From: Apostichopus japonicus | Lineage: Eukaryota > Echinodermata > Holothuroidea > Aspidochirotida > Stichopodidae | Direction of reading: 5' to 3' | NCBI RefSeq assembly: GCF_037975245.1 | Contig: NC_092582.1 | Coordinates: 18,006,577-18,070,576, forward strand | DNA: 64,000 bases | Shown here: piece by piece, positions 34,816-49,100 of the stretch | Layout: each line of letters opens with the position of its first letter | Position numbering within the stretch: the first letter of the stretch is position 1 | Made by a program: the position numbers and the translations under genes | Notes under the pieces: generated by a model | The model's database searches: none | Seen by the model: the letters and a program-made list of their open reading frames with translations, nothing else | What the model was told of the DNA's origin: nothing

Positions 34816-36958
34816 TGAATTGTTTTCTTAATTTTGTTTTCTTTTCAATTTCTATTTCTGTCCTTCAGTTCAAGTTGCTGGAAGTTTGTAATAACCTTGT
34901 TCTAGGTTTGGTTTGATTTTAGCCTGTTTTGACTTGCTAAACCCTCCCATGCTCCAGAAATTGGTTCACATTAGGTCGTTTTTAATGTCATCATGGTATA
35001 TTTTTAAAAGCATTACATTGCTACTATAATCTTGTTGATCCATGAACATTTGCGAGTTGTCAATGTTTTTCTGAATTTGATAAAAAGAAATATTTTGGTA
35101 GTTCATATTTTCCCATGTGGATAAATGAAGTAAATAGTATAAAAATGAAGAATCATTGACAGCCTAATTGTGATGATCACATTGTTCCTTCAGTACTACC
35201 AACTCCCTGCCTCAGTTGTTTCTAGTTATTGCATTCGCAAAGTATCACCAAGTTTACTTTCCAGCCACTGAAATGTACTCCACTGTAATGTAAGCAATGT
35301 AATGTAAGCAAATGTAAAGCCACTGAAATGTCAAGCAAAATAAGTTTCAGTGGGACCAGAATATTTTGTATCAAAGCACTACATTAAAGCAGTCTGGATG
35401 TCTCCATTATTCACCAAAACTCAAAGATCAATGCATATCTACAAAAATATCGCATGTAACAAGAAAAGATATTTAAAGCACAATCTTCTGATTTACTAAG
35501 AAATGAAATATTCCTGGAATTCACAGTCAGAGTTCTAGCAACTATCTATAAACCTGTAATAATTCAAGGCCATCATACCATTGTTCCCTCTATTTCAAGT
35601 GTTTTAGTGATAATTTTTTTCGGTGGTAACAAAGAAGCCTTGCAGAGAAGTGAGGGTGTGGTGAAAGGTGAAAACTTGTTACACCATTACATTCAAAATA
35701 ATGTATACAAATGTGTGGGCTGTGGCCTAACCACTTTGTGAATCAGTATTAGTAAACAAGGAATGTCAACTTCCTACTAAAGATGATGCAATAGACTGAT
35801 TGCAGTTCTGCCAAGAAATTTGAATGACTCATCATGCAATCAAAGGCTCCAGTTGGCTTCAATTCAGTCCCTCTGGGCATGCATGACCAATCAACAAAGA
35901 CATGTCTTCATGTCCCATTGTAAAGATGGGCTTCTTGTTATTAAGTCGGTCAAGGAAAGGATGGGTCACTCTCCCTAGAGAATGGTCTGATCCAGAAATA
36001 AGTGGAAAATCTGGTTACATCTGGCCAATGTATTCAAGATGCTGCTACTTTATATACAGAACTAAAAAGAGCCACTGTATTGGTGAGAATAGCAAGTCAG
36101 CACACAAAACCCTTGAGCAGTGTACTTCCACCATTAAGATCGGCCTGTAGTATTTCCGATGCAGTAAACCAGTAGTTTCAGATTTGTCACAAGGGTGGGG
36201 GAGGGGTGGGAGACTTACTTCCAAAAGAATGGTGGTTGAGAATTAAATCATAGGTGAATGTGAGCAGACTGCCTTTTATCCCACTATGTACCTTTTTATC
36301 ATAAAAAAAATTATTGAAGTTTTGCTGCCTTGGCCTCCTCCCCGGGGATTTGTCTCTGCTAACTTGTGTTATGACAAAGGTCATTTGAGGTCAAAGGTCA
36401 ATTTGGTCCAAATTGTGCACACAAAAAAGTATATTGTGAAGTCAGGTTCAAGTTCAGACTGTCTGTGTGAACAAATGGCATCATCCTTTTTGGCAAAATT
36501 AGAATGCCAGGAGTAAATTCATCATGGTGATGAGATTTGCAATTCAACAGATTGTCCTCTTGTTTATATTTGTGACGAGGTTTAAGGTAACAATTGTGTC
36601 GTTAAAAACTTGACGAACATCTTTTTCAATTCCAATAAGAATGGCATTTACTGTATGACATTTGCCCTTTCTGTATTTTGATATCAGTTTCCAAAGTTAG
36701 TAAAGGGCAAATATGTTGTCTTAAAACGAAAACTATTTGTTTTCATCTCGGTGACAAATTTTTCAAAATCGTTCATTCCTCAGGATTTGATACACAAGTT
36801 AAATGCTGCATGACAATGTTGATCTCTTCGAATCTAAGACTTCCGCATAACAATCTTCTAGGAAACCATTAATGGAACTCTGTAGGTGGTTGAGTGAGTG
36901 AGTTTTATACTTTCTCTACAAAAACAACAATGTTACTGATTTCTCTATACACTATGTT
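34816..36958. other. Intergenic, no gene seen
   Basis: AT-rich unique DNA with a small AATGTAAGC stutter at about 35285-35315. No recognisable exon. Confidence 0.4.
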
Positions 36959-37321
36959 GACCTGCCCAGTGGCGTAGGAAGGTACTTTTGAGTGGGGGGG
37001 CTGAAGACTGATGGCCGGACTGGTGGAGGGGTCAAAGGGGAGGGAATTTTTTTGCATTTCCAGGTGGCCTCAGATGCAATTTGGTGCAATATAGCACACT
37101 TCAACCCACCCACTCCATTTTGTATATAATCTTGCATTTTCACCTGGCCTTAGATGCAATTTGGTGCTCCAAATGAGATTTTTTTCTCATTTGGAAATGA
37201 AAAAGGGGTTTTTTGACTTGCGAAGCGGGGGGGCGGAATGATACTTCCGCCCCTCCATGTTTTTCACTGGGGGGAATGGCGCCCCCCCAGTCCCCCCTGT
37301 TCCTATGCCCTTGGACCTGCC
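36959..37321. mobile_element. Second hAT-type MITE with 8-bp target site duplications
   Basis: The element spans 36967-37313 (347 bases), starts CAGTGGCGTAGGAA and ends TTCCTATGCCCTTG. The 8-mer GACCTGCC is present on both sides (36959-36966 and 37314-37321). Internal G-rich left and C-rich right arms and two GATGCAATTTGGTGC copies are present. No coding capacity. Same general class as the 8.5-kb element but a different family. Confidence 0.9.
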
Positions 37322-40300
37322 TTGTTTCAATTTTGAGTTTAACAGCAAACTTTACAGTACGTGGCATACGCAAACATTGGCATACCAAACAAGAATATTT
37401 ACAAAGATTTCAAATATTGGAAGTGAAATCCATAAATTAAATATTAAAAAAAATACAACATAGACAGGACTTGTTGCAATATTTCTATTTATATATTGTC
37501 TGATAATTAATGCATTTTGCATCTGTGTCACAGAAATTAAGAAAGAAAAAAAATTAACATTTGTACAGAAATAATCTTCCTCATGACATAAAAATTTCTG
37601 TGCAAATGTTACCTTCAATTCCATCTCAATTTACATTTCCAAAAATTGTTAATAATTTAGTGCTTAATCCGATAAAGTCACAGCAGGGGTTACGGAAATA
37701 ACTTTGGGAAACATTTACATTATCAATCAGGTGCTACAATGTTATACTATATCTAAAATCTTTGTTATGACCTAAATGAAGAAATTTTAAAGTTTAGATA
37801 CACAAAATTCCTGAAAAGGAAATAATACTATAAACAAAATTTCCCCTAAAATGTTGCTGACAGTCCAATGGCCCAGATCTGTAAATTAAATTCACATGCA
37901 TTGAAGATATTATTTAAGCTTTTATAATCATGCTAACAGAAACATGTAAAGTATAGAAAGTTTCCACACTGAAGTTACTTAAACGGAAAGAAAAATTTAT
38001 ATTTGACCATTATGAAAAAAGATGAACGTATTCTAAGCATCTTGGAGAAATGATCATGTATATATCCTGATGTGAGATGTTGACAGTTGAAATTGTCATG
38101 CTTTGTACCATTAAGTCAACCTGTAGCAAACAGGATAAATGGACAGCCTCATAGGGGACAACCATTCCAACTCCCTATAAAAAGATATGTTGTATACAAA
38201 GCATTTGACTCATGGTTTATTCTGAACCATATCAATTATCTCAAGACATTTTATTGTCTAATGATTTATTATCATCTTGCTACTAACAAAATATAGTTAC
38301 AAACTCAAATTTCTAAAGAAATAAAGATATCAGTAATTATAATGATAAACATAAATAATACTGGTAATTTATTACCATAGAGTGTTATATGATTTAATAA
38401 TCCACTTCTTGTTTGTGGACATATTTTTTGTAGGTTCCCAGAGACACAATGTAGAAATGTCAAAATATGATAAACAATCCTCAAATATAACGTAAATAAT
38501 AATTAAACAGGTGAACAATTGTAACATAATGTTAACAAAATAAATGGTAAAAAGGTCTGCTAATAAATACAGCAAGATATGAACTGATTCCAATTTATTC
38601 AGCCTACTGAAAGTGCTCACAGTCTGTGCATTTTACCACAGTAGCTATGGGGACATTACCCTGTAGACTGGTCTGTAACACTACTACAATACAAAGGGCA
38701 GTATGGTTGCTTCCCAGAAAGGTCATTTAAGGTAAATCAATATCCTACTCTCCACAGCAGGTGAAATGAAAATAAGACACACCGAACTATCACAGGACAA
38801 GGTGAGGATGTTCAAAGCCTTCCTACAAATCTGAAAAGGTCATGGACAGGTACCAACAGGATGTACACAAAATTCCCCTGGGGAGGTCTAGTATTTGTCT
38901 GTGGTGACAGGATATACTCTCATTACACAGGAATGTCTCTGCAATTGTTTGTGGAGAGCATGTCTGACCTCTGAAGGCTTGGGGTGTGATCAGTGGTCTT
39001 AAAAAGAGTTGGTAATGTTAATCCCTTCAGGGTACAGGAAGTTTGACCTCAACATCACCTTGAGTGAGGTTTCTGTGAAGGAAGTAGAATGAACACACTA
39101 CAACCAGACAGTTTATTTGTCAATTGTTAACACCCTTAGGGGGAAAACTCCCCTCTCAAAGGTTGTGACTGTATATCAGCAACTGCAAAGTCCAACATCG
39201 GAAATCATTTTCAACTTAACTTTCAGATACTATTATGAAAGCTATACATTAATTGCTATTAACTGCAGTGCTTCTGAAGGTGGAGGAGATCTGACTACTG
39301 CAGTTGGATTATGCAGACCTTCTAATAATAAATTTTTATAATTCGATACCTGTTAATTCATCATTCTCCACTCCCTCAAGAAGTATTGGCTGTACGTTTT
39401 GTCTTGTGCGATGTCATGGATAAATTATGTGAAATTGGAGAGATTGGCATGTGCAGTAAATAAAAGAAAAGTCCATGTGAAAACACTTGATGTATGCACC
39501 TAAAATAAATTTGCTGGAAAATTGTGCTACAAAATAAACATGGTTCACACAACGTACTTCATTGAGCATTGCACCTTATACAAATGAGCTAATGAAAATC
39601 GTGCAAGCAAAAGGTAATCTGTATAATTTCCTTCCTTCCTCTTCATGTGCGTAAAATGCGTTAGATTGGAACATTGCTCACAATCAGAATGAAAGCATTA
39701 GGCTCCCCTCACCCCAAAAAGTAAGTTTCATTAACATGCTAATACAACAATGCAACAAAATGCATGAAAAATGTTGCAAAAGAAAAACTTGCTTCACATG
39801 CTGTTTGGCCAATTTAAAAAAAAAAGCTCAAGAGGTGAACCAATTTGGACCTGCAAAAGAGGAACTTAATTTGAAATATCTTGGTGCAATTTTTCCTACA
39901 TCCTGTTTTCCAGATATTGCTGCTCAAAGTGCCATAATTTGTATTAAGAGGGAACTTAGTATAAAGTATAAGGTATAAAGTGGGTTGTCGTAGACACACA
40001 TTGACAAATATTTGTTTCGTTCTTGTTTTAATCTCCACTCCGACCAGTTTGACCTTGCATTGGGTATGGTTCCACCTTTCACTACTGGCTGGCTGGGTGG
40101 CTGGGTGTTTGTGAAGCTTATATTTATGCCAATCTAACTATGGAGTGTAAATTAACAATGTTGAATTTTTATGTAGTTTGATCGGCATGTTCTTAAGAGA
40201 GTTTAAATTTAAACAATACATATTGCAGTTCTATCTATTCTATTGTTTCTTTGAAAAACACCGGTATTTTGTTATTGATTGATTGATTTATTATATCACA

Positions 40301-40339
40301 TGTTTAGACTTGAAATGAACATGTCTCAGATATGTAAAG
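37322..40339. other. Intergenic, no gene seen
   Basis: AT-rich, with no repeat or exon that I can name. An open frame at 39736-39978 has several Cys residues but no recognisable fold. Confidence 0.4.
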
Positions 40340-40567
40340 TTTACATATATATATATATATACATGTAAATATATATATATATATATATACGCCTACAGTG
40401 GAATTACGACCTACCTTACCGGTTTCGAACCTCTGGACATACAATCAGTGTCTATAGCCTAGTGGTTAGGGTGTCCGCATATAAAGCGGGAGGCCCGGGT
40501 TCGAATACTGGTGGAGGCTGTGAGTTTTTACACTGTTCTGGAGTTTCCAACTCATTACATTTTCAAT

Positions 40568-40628
<61 letters not shown>

Positions 40629-40672
40629 TTATATATATATATATATACATGTATATATATATATATACATAC
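40340..40672 (+). mobile_element. tRNA-derived SINE, copy 1, between (TA)n tracts
   Basis: The SINE body is about 40391-40568. It has a polymerase III A-box-like TAGCCTAGTGGTTAGG (about 40454), an anticodon-arm-like CCGC/GCGG hairpin and a B box GGTTCGAATAC at 40498-40508. The tail ends CCAACTCATTACATTTTCAA. (TA)n tracts lie on both sides (40347-40390 and 40569-40672). The same family recurs at 50829-51053. Confidence 0.82.
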
Positions 40673-43600
40673 ACACTTAATATTTTCAAAGAATACAGTT
40701 TCAATATATACTTCTGTCAACACACTACAACCAGGACACACCCACATTTTTTTATGAAAAACGTAAAAAATACATTTTGCTGCGCGGATGAAACATGAAT
40801 CTTTAGCTATGATTCACCATTGTTTTCTTCTAGTTCAAAACATGTCAGAAACTGATATGAAGAAATCTCCAAAAGATATAAAAAAGATATATACTAACTT
40901 CCTGTTTTTAAAGAATACAAATCTATCCTACAGTGACCTTAGGTTATGCAACCACAACCAACCAGCAAAAAAAAAAGGAAAAATATAAATTACACTGCAG
41001 ATCAAGACTGGTGTATTAATCTGACCTTCAACCCAATTGTAGTAAAAATCATCATAATGTCCTTTAAGATGATGAATACTTCCTGCTTTCAAAGAAACAT
41101 GTTATTCCGATTTTATCATAAGAAAGTAGCTGTAGTATATACAGCTGTGTTTTAAAATGTCTTAAGTCCTAATCTACATTTAGAATATAAATACACCTCT
41201 CCCACTCCTCCTCCCTCTCACCCACATCCTTCCTAAAACCCCCTCCGTGACTACGATTCTTCTTTCCTTTTTCCTCCATAAATTGTAAATCTAGATTCCT
41301 CGACTGACGTAAACCCAACGGAGATAGATCTTGTAAATTTACCAGGATGTAATTGAAACATACAGCCAACAAGACAAGTGTGTACAAAAAAAAAAATACC
41401 TACCGGAAAAAGCAAGACAAATATACTTCCCCATCTTTTTAGGGATTTAAACCTTGAAAAATACCCACTCATTGATTCTGCTTAGCAATTCAGAGAGAGT
41501 TGTTTAAGGTCAGTTAAAAACCTGTTCTCCGAAAACAGTAATATACCCTTGAGACACGTTTGACCTGATAGAAGGTCATAACAATTTTCTGCTTATAGTA
41601 GGGAAGATGTCAATAGTCCTGGCTTGAAGGAGCTTTAAATTAAAAGAACATGACTCACTGATATACTCAGTGATTTCAAGGTTGATACAGATTCCAGGGG
41701 ACATGTTAATAGTGTTAAAATAATTTTTTGAGTATATGGATATAAATGACATGCTGTGTCACTGCATCGTATTTTGAGTTTTAGTACTTAACTATGAGAA
41801 ATGAACAGAAAGTTTAAATTGTAAGTAATAATGTGATATAAATTTATATGTTATAAAAGTGTAGAATTGATGACATGCATGTATTATGGTGTGTGTTGTA
41901 TTAACATTGTAAGGTATGTTTATAATGTGTATGGATGTATGTATGTATGTACATTTGATTTGGCAAATAAGAATTTTACTGAAGAAATGAATCATCCAAT
42001 TATAAAGAAATACATAGGCTTTTGTAGACAAAGTGTGAACGATACCTTTATGTACTGTAAATAGTATGAGAACAGAGCACACAGTGTTATCAGTTAAGAG
42101 TGTAGTGACTTTCTACAAGCATGTAGCCGTGGAGGCAATGGGGTCGGTGACTTTCTCTACAATATATCATGATCATATTTTGAGTTGGACTGTCCCTTCA
42201 ACAGTTTAGCTGATGGAACTTAGGAATAAACTGTTCAATTGAGGTGATGAAACATTCATAACAGTACCGTTACTATGGTTTCAAGTGTTTGGGAATTGGG
42301 GCATATTGCAAAAGTACCTTAAATGACCAAACTGGTCGCGCACAAGTTGGGTTTCATTTGAGTTTCCCTTTATTCTAGCAATTTGACAACCAAAAGTAAG
42401 AAATTAACCTTAATTTGTTTAAACTCCTTGCACACCTGATGGTATATTGATAACTGTATAGTCCTGTATCTATGGAGATAGCTCTAGCCCCCCCCCCCTT
42501 ACCTTCTCCCCCTCACCTGCACACACACAATTCTCTCAGGCCTCCCCAAGAAATTTTTGGAAAGTTTTTTATTCTGAATTTTAGAAAATAGGTCTTGGCT
42601 GGCACCCTAGAAAAGCATTTGGCTCCCGTTAAACACAACTCTGGCTACATATGCACCCTGGTAGAAGTCACTACCTTTCAATACCTATATAGCCACTTCG
42701 CTATTGACTTGTAGATAAAGCTTAGCCACTTGGGATGATAATGCAGCTGTTTTGGCCTGGTAGCCACCTCTGTCCTTACCAAAGCAATCGCACAAGATTA
42801 CAAAAATGACCAAACTTAAATTACATCCAATTTTCTATCTATAAAATTGCATTAAACACCAAACAATAATCAATTACTATGGCAATTACTATGGCCAAAA
42901 CATTTGTTATATTTATATGTAGTATGATTATTACATGGAAAGAGCAAATTAGAAAATTACGTAATTATTCATTTCCAGTCCCCCCCCCCCCTTCCTTTTT
43001 TATTCATCAGCTTGACTACAGCTTGCTACAGTGTATTTAATATACTGCATTAATTGGCAAAGAACAAATCTTGTGACAAGATCAACACAACACATACTAC
43101 TTGATTACCACCAGCAAATAGCAAGTGAGAACCAGATTTGATAAACTTCCCCCCTCAGAATTCCCTAAACACCACTTACAGTGAATACTATTTTTAACTC
43201 TGAATTAAGTTCATGCTTGCTGACCCTGCTTAGCATTCTTCTGTACTCTTACATACACCATTGTATACACGCACTAGTGTAAATATATGACAAAATTCCC
43301 TTCAGAGAGAGAGCAGAAAAAACCCATATACAAATTGACATATGTCTCCCTTCCAGATCACCATAAATGAACACAACAAATACTCACAGTTTGCATACAA
43401 TGACAGCAAACTGATTAACGGTTAGCTATCAGAGCTTCTGATTGGACGAGCTTCACAATGAAACAAATGAATTATGCATGACACCATGCCACTTCCAAAA
43501 CACAGTAGTAGAAAGGTATATCTGATCTCGGTTAATTGGCCGTGGATGGGAAGTAACTAGGTTGACATTTGTAGCAGGCAATGAAGGTATATAAGATGAT

Positions 43601-44830
43601 ATCTACTAATAGTGAGGATTGATAAGCAAAGCTTTAGAGTTGGTAGCTACACGGCGATCGTGACAGAAAACTACACAATTAAGATTTTACTCTGTCGCAG
43701 GTTAACTGTACTTAATAGAGGCATGTATTTTCATGTCCCTAAATACATATACTGCCTTACAGTAGTATATTTATCGTACAGATCGGTGATCTATTTATAC
43801 ACATTACACACCAACCTTTTTAGCTAACACCAGGAAGTTTGGGTGAAAAGGTTTGGATCATGCTTAGATGCAAAAACGGTTGATATAACTTTGCTACTTT
43901 TGAAACGGCTGTGTTGAAGAACTTTTGACTGTTCAGGTTGTGCGATATATATTATAACAGAGAGAATTTTTACAGAGATTTATTCCATCCCTTTAGCCTA
44001 GGCTTACCTTTACAATCTCTTAGCTGGGAGCACAGACAGGAATTTTGTCCTCCTACATCACACACTTAATTGCCAGAAAGTTTACTTACAGTTTCCAATT
44101 TTACTAGCGTAACTGTAATGCATAATAAAAATATACTTTTCCAACTTCTAAGTCCCAGTAGATCAAGTACACTGTGACCTCCACAATAACTCTCTACAAC
44201 AGAGTGAAAATCTGCTCTGAAAATGTGCTCCGGTCTTGAAGTCTTTTGCGATTTTTCCCAGAACATTCATATGACTATAACATTTGTCCATCATGTTATT
44301 GTGTGCATGTGCAAGTAACAGTGATTATGCCAGAAAAAAAAAATCATAATTAGTTTGCCGGAAATAATCTAGAAACTTTAAGACCGATTTAAAAAAAAGA
44401 ACATCTGAATAATCATTTGTGGCTTAACAAGTCATGCTTATGAGTAATAATTTGTCTCACTTAAGACTTTCACTACCAACTGTCAAAACCGCTATTTATC
44501 ATCACAGCAGACACAGGAATTGCTCTTGATCTGGCAAACCTCCAAACTCTTTGGAAACACTGCGAACTCAAGACAATAGAACAAACATTTATAGAAGACT
44601 TAAATTTCAGAGAGTGAGATCTACCCCAGAGTATTATGTATTACAATAGTACACGTGGCCTCTAATAACTTGTCATATTTGAAATTCCACACATACCTCA
44701 TAAGCCTTAATGATGAATAACTTTCTAACTGAAAACCATTCTATGTTAATTAATGCCATATTTCCTTTGCTTTCTGACATTCTGATTGTAGGACACCTAA
44801 TGCATTGTCTTCATCAGTCATTTCAAATTT
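40673..44830. other. Intergenic, no gene seen
   Basis: Poly-C runs at about 42489-42498 and 42980-42991. No coding exon or RNA gene was recognised in 4 kb. Confidence 0.4.
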
Positions 44831-46145
44831 GGGGGAGTAAGGGGGGAAGGGGGGGCATGGGCGGTGATCATGGGGGGACGGGGGGGACATGTCCCCCCAA
44901 TATTTTAGGTGGGGGGATAGTATCTAATATCCCCCCCAATATTTGGTGGCATAGTTTTTTTTTAGCATATTTTGTATGATATCGCTAGTAATTTCAAAGT
45001 AGAAAATGCTTAGATGCAACTTACAAGGCCTGGGAAGTGCCATTTCCAGCCATCTGGGAGGCATTTTCGGCAAAAATTTTCTTTTGCGCTTCGCGCCAAC
45101 TTATGGTGGCGCTACGCTTAGATAGTTTGCCTACAAGCTTTGCCTCTCCCTTGGCAAATCCCTCGCAAGGCGCCTGTCTAACCGTGTCACAATTTGTTAC
45201 TATATATGACCAAAAGTAGTTTTTACTTTTTTCGAAATGAATAGCTAGACGGACCCCCCAATATTTTAGGTGGGGGGTATACGGTAGTATCTAATAGTAA
45301 CTAATATCCCCCCAATATTTGGTGGCATAATTTTTGTGTGTGGCTATAAATAGAAAATAACACATGCTGCATGAGGTAAATGACAGATCCACATCGATAT
45401 GGGTTCACTGATTTCCATTTGGCCTGTTTCCTACAAGATTTCTAACCGCAGGCGCGTAGCCAAGGGGGGGGGGAGGGTGGAGACCGCCCCCCGTGAGCAT
45501 ATTTTTTGGGTATTTTTTTATGATATCTAAGTTTTATAGTAGCCGTTATAAGAGGTTTTAATATTTGTACACCAATAAATTAACTGTGTCTGAATTTTCG
45601 AAAATTCCTTGACCAACATTCTTCATCATACTTCCCTCTACTCGTGCAATTTTGACCGGTCTGTTAGGGGTTGAAGGAGGTTTTTCTATATTGGTTATCC
45701 ATTAGATGAAATTTTGTGCAACATTATGGATATGTTTTGAAGTGAATTTATTATTCAAATTCTGAACAAATAATGGGCTTAAAACCATGAAAAGTGGGGC
45801 TGACGGGTATTGTGGGGCGTTACGTAGAATTACCTACAAAATCAATGATCCACAGGAGATGCGATGAGGTCGAACATGATGTGTGACTTGTGACAATCTT
45901 GAAAAAGGTTATGAATGAAAAAAAAAACTATTGGGAAAAACTTGGTTCTCAGGCAAAAGTGTACATCTGGTTGGTCATTTTCAAGCCCGAGAAGTGCCAT
46001 TTCTGGTGATCTGGGGGGCTATCAAAACCAGAAATTTTCTTGTACGCTGCGCGCCAACCAATGGTGGCGCTCCGCTTTGATAGTAATTCGCCTGCACCCA
46101 AGCAATATCCCCCCAATATTTGAAACAAATCGCCGCCCCTGGGAG
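44831..46145. mobile_element. Cluster of G-rich MITEs, two related copies
   Basis: Two homologous blocks, about 45025-45125 and 45985-46085, share AAGTGCCATTTC, ATTTTCTT, CGCGCCAA and ATGGTGGCGCT; each is flanked by CCCCCCAATATTT-type motifs in both orientations. The second copy starts CAGGCGCGTAGCC at 45449 and ends near CGCCGCCCCTG at about 46128-46138. The ends resemble hAT-type MITE termini, but no target duplication was found, so boundaries are approximate. No transposase. Confidence 0.65.
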
Positions 46146-49100
46146 GGGGGGATTGGGATGATCAGTGGCACAGCAAAAATGAGAGCAACATTAGGAGGGC
46201 CGGGCAGAGGATGCGGGTAAAACGCATTACCGGCATGGGATCCAGGGCCCACCATAGGCCCCTTGTGGGGTATGAGAGGGGGAGGGGGGTTGCAACTTTC
46301 ATCATATCCAGAACTTACATATCAGCTTCAAGATCAGTTTTAGTAGTTGTAATTAATTTATAGCCGGTAGAATTGAAACACTTATCTATCATCCTGACTA
46401 TTTTTTTTTGTTTTGGACATGGCAAAATTTCTTTGGGGGGGAGGGGGAGGGGGTGGAGAGGCACTGAACATTTAGGGCATGTTTCCCTCGCCCTCCCAGA
46501 GCAATAACTAGTCTATAAACTACCTTCCAACACACACATGCAGCATTTCTTATTCTATGAAAATTACATATGAGCAGTGCTTGTTTCTCTCTCTAATGAG
46601 ATGAAATAGCCATGGAAGCCTCAATTTTACTTTTTCCTTGCAATGTATTGTGAGCCAAAAAAATTATGAAAAATCTTATTATCCGATAATAAGTGTGTTG
46701 ATAATCTACCAAGTAACAGGAAATGTAAAAGTTACCCCGCAAACAAAGTTACGAACACACTAACTAAATTGACCTTTATCATTGCTTAACATTTCTTGAT
46801 AAAGTTGAAAAATGATCCAAGTGCATAATCACTGAAATGTCATGTCCTTTAACTTTTAAATTTCTCACAATTTCAAATAGTTCCCCAAATTTGACGTTCA
46901 GATTTGAGTCATTTCCGGCAAAGTATTTTGATCTGATCACTCAGCGAGTACATTCAGTTCTTAATCCACTCATTCACTGCATTTCCATCACGAGAAAATC
47001 AATTCTGATTGTTTTTTTTTGTTTTGTTTTCTTGTGTGTGTGTCTGTGTGTGTGTGTTTTTGTACCCATTTCATTACCAAAAAAGGTTCTGACTAATTGT
47101 CACTCAAGGCTCAAATACAATACTTCCAGGTTATAAGACTCAACTGTGAATCACACACACACACATCCACACAAGAACAAAAGCCCAGCAATTTTCTCAG
47201 TCACGTACGTACCTATACGTACACACCTGAAAGCAATTGTGTAACGCATGAACAATCACAGAAATTTATAGTTTTCTCAATTGACACTTCAAGGCTCTCT
47301 TCACTATGTAAAATAGTATATTGAGACCAGTAGATCTAATAGCTGTGACAACTTCTAATTATGCATATATGATTCACATTTAATACTATTTCCCAAGGTA
47401 TATGCCAATTAAAACAGTATGTGCCTTTATGTAAATACTCCAGTTTTCATCATACATCTGTGTAGTTGAGACCGATTATCTTGTTATATATATCCTTATA
47501 TATATACATATATATCACATTGTGACTGCTGCATGTGGTGACCGCATGCATGCATGCATCCACAGACATGGCTGGTTGCCAGCCACCAACAACTTCCTCC
47601 AATTCATGACATTCTTGTGGTTTAACAGACTCCCACAAAGGGTTAAGACCAAAGTTCACAAACTTTTTTTTGGCAGTTGAACAGCTCATATCACCAGCCT
47701 TTGCCACAATTATGTACTCTGTTTCTTTACTTTACTCAGTTAGCAGACTGACACACAGTAAGCAGCATTAGTACACAGTATCAACTAGGATTGTACTTAT
47801 ATCCTCTCAATACAAAGTACAATCAATCAGACAATTGGTGTATTGGTTTTAAAAAAAGCCACACTTTTCTACAAATTTTGTCATTTTTTTTGGGGGGGGG
47901 GGAGACTTGCTGTAGCTAAATTGGTTGGAATCTTTTTGAAAAAAACAATATATATTCCATTTTGGGGGGAATTTTAAACTTGTCTGCATGAAAATTGTTT
48001 TTGATAGCATTGAGCCAAACCTTATTTTCTGCCAACTGTTGTGAAATGTAAAAACAAATTTATTAGCTATGTGCTTGAGAATTATAAGTAGGCCTTTATG
48101 AAATATCTTCAATTTTCATACCCAGTATTCCAGAAATCATTTGAATTATACCAACATCCTTTATTGGGGGGGACTTTTTTAGTATAATTTGAAAGCTTCA
48201 AACACCCCCTCCCCCCTCCAAAAAAAAAGAAAGCCTTTGGACCCTCTAGTAGTGTAATCCTTTTACAAATTTGCATTTTGTTTATTACACCTTGGGGTTT
48301 CTCTGTATTTATTTTTTTCTTATTATTTTTGATTTGATGTGCTTCATTTGTACTTTTTAAAAGCTGGCTTTAAGCCGCTTCTAACAATCTACCAAACCTG
48401 AGTACAGCAGGTTAGGTTGAATTAAATATTAACTCTAGCCCTATTCATTTGTTATATATCCTGGTATTTATTGAGGCAGTAACAGCTACAGTATACATAT
48501 CTACACATGCAACTTCTGTGTGCAAACCGTACCAACATATTGCACGATCTCTACTTATATCATCAAGAACGAAATAAGCTGGTAGAGATCACTTCCTGGC
48601 ATCCTAGCCCTGTTGTTGTTGTTCAGTTTCGGCATGCTTAAATTTATGCTAAAAGTTTCAAAAAGTACTTTTCTGACTGAAAAATTATGACTCTCCAAAA
48701 TTGATCAGACCAGCCAAAAGCCTGACATTTTGGTCCCCTGGAGAAAAAACCTGGAGACTTTAAAAAAAATCTCCTCCCTCCCCCCTCCCCCTGCCCCAAA
48801 GGTGTAAAAACCTGAAGACTTTTAAGAAAAAAAAAAAGCATGGAGATTGATTTGCCCGAAACTTGAAGATTTCACTTACAACAATTCTAAAATCAAATAC
48901 CCATTTATTATATTGCAAAAAATATTCTGCCACTTCATGTAAATTGTTTCTTGTTATTTTGGTTAAAAGATTACCAGTCTAAGGCTTGTTTGCACATATC
49001 TGAGTTAACTCTGCATGAAAACACTACTCACGTCTCCTGACGGGCAACGGAAGTAAAATACAGCGTGCTACTGGATAATAGCTTCTTGCTACAATGTCGG

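Noticed and set aside
39736-39978. Cys-containing 80-codon ORF
   Set aside because: No recognisable motif spacing, no CG or codon signal, AT-rich surroundings.
40462-40798. Overlapping open frames around 40.5 kb
   Set aside because: They cross a SINE and TA microsatellites; no protein domain.
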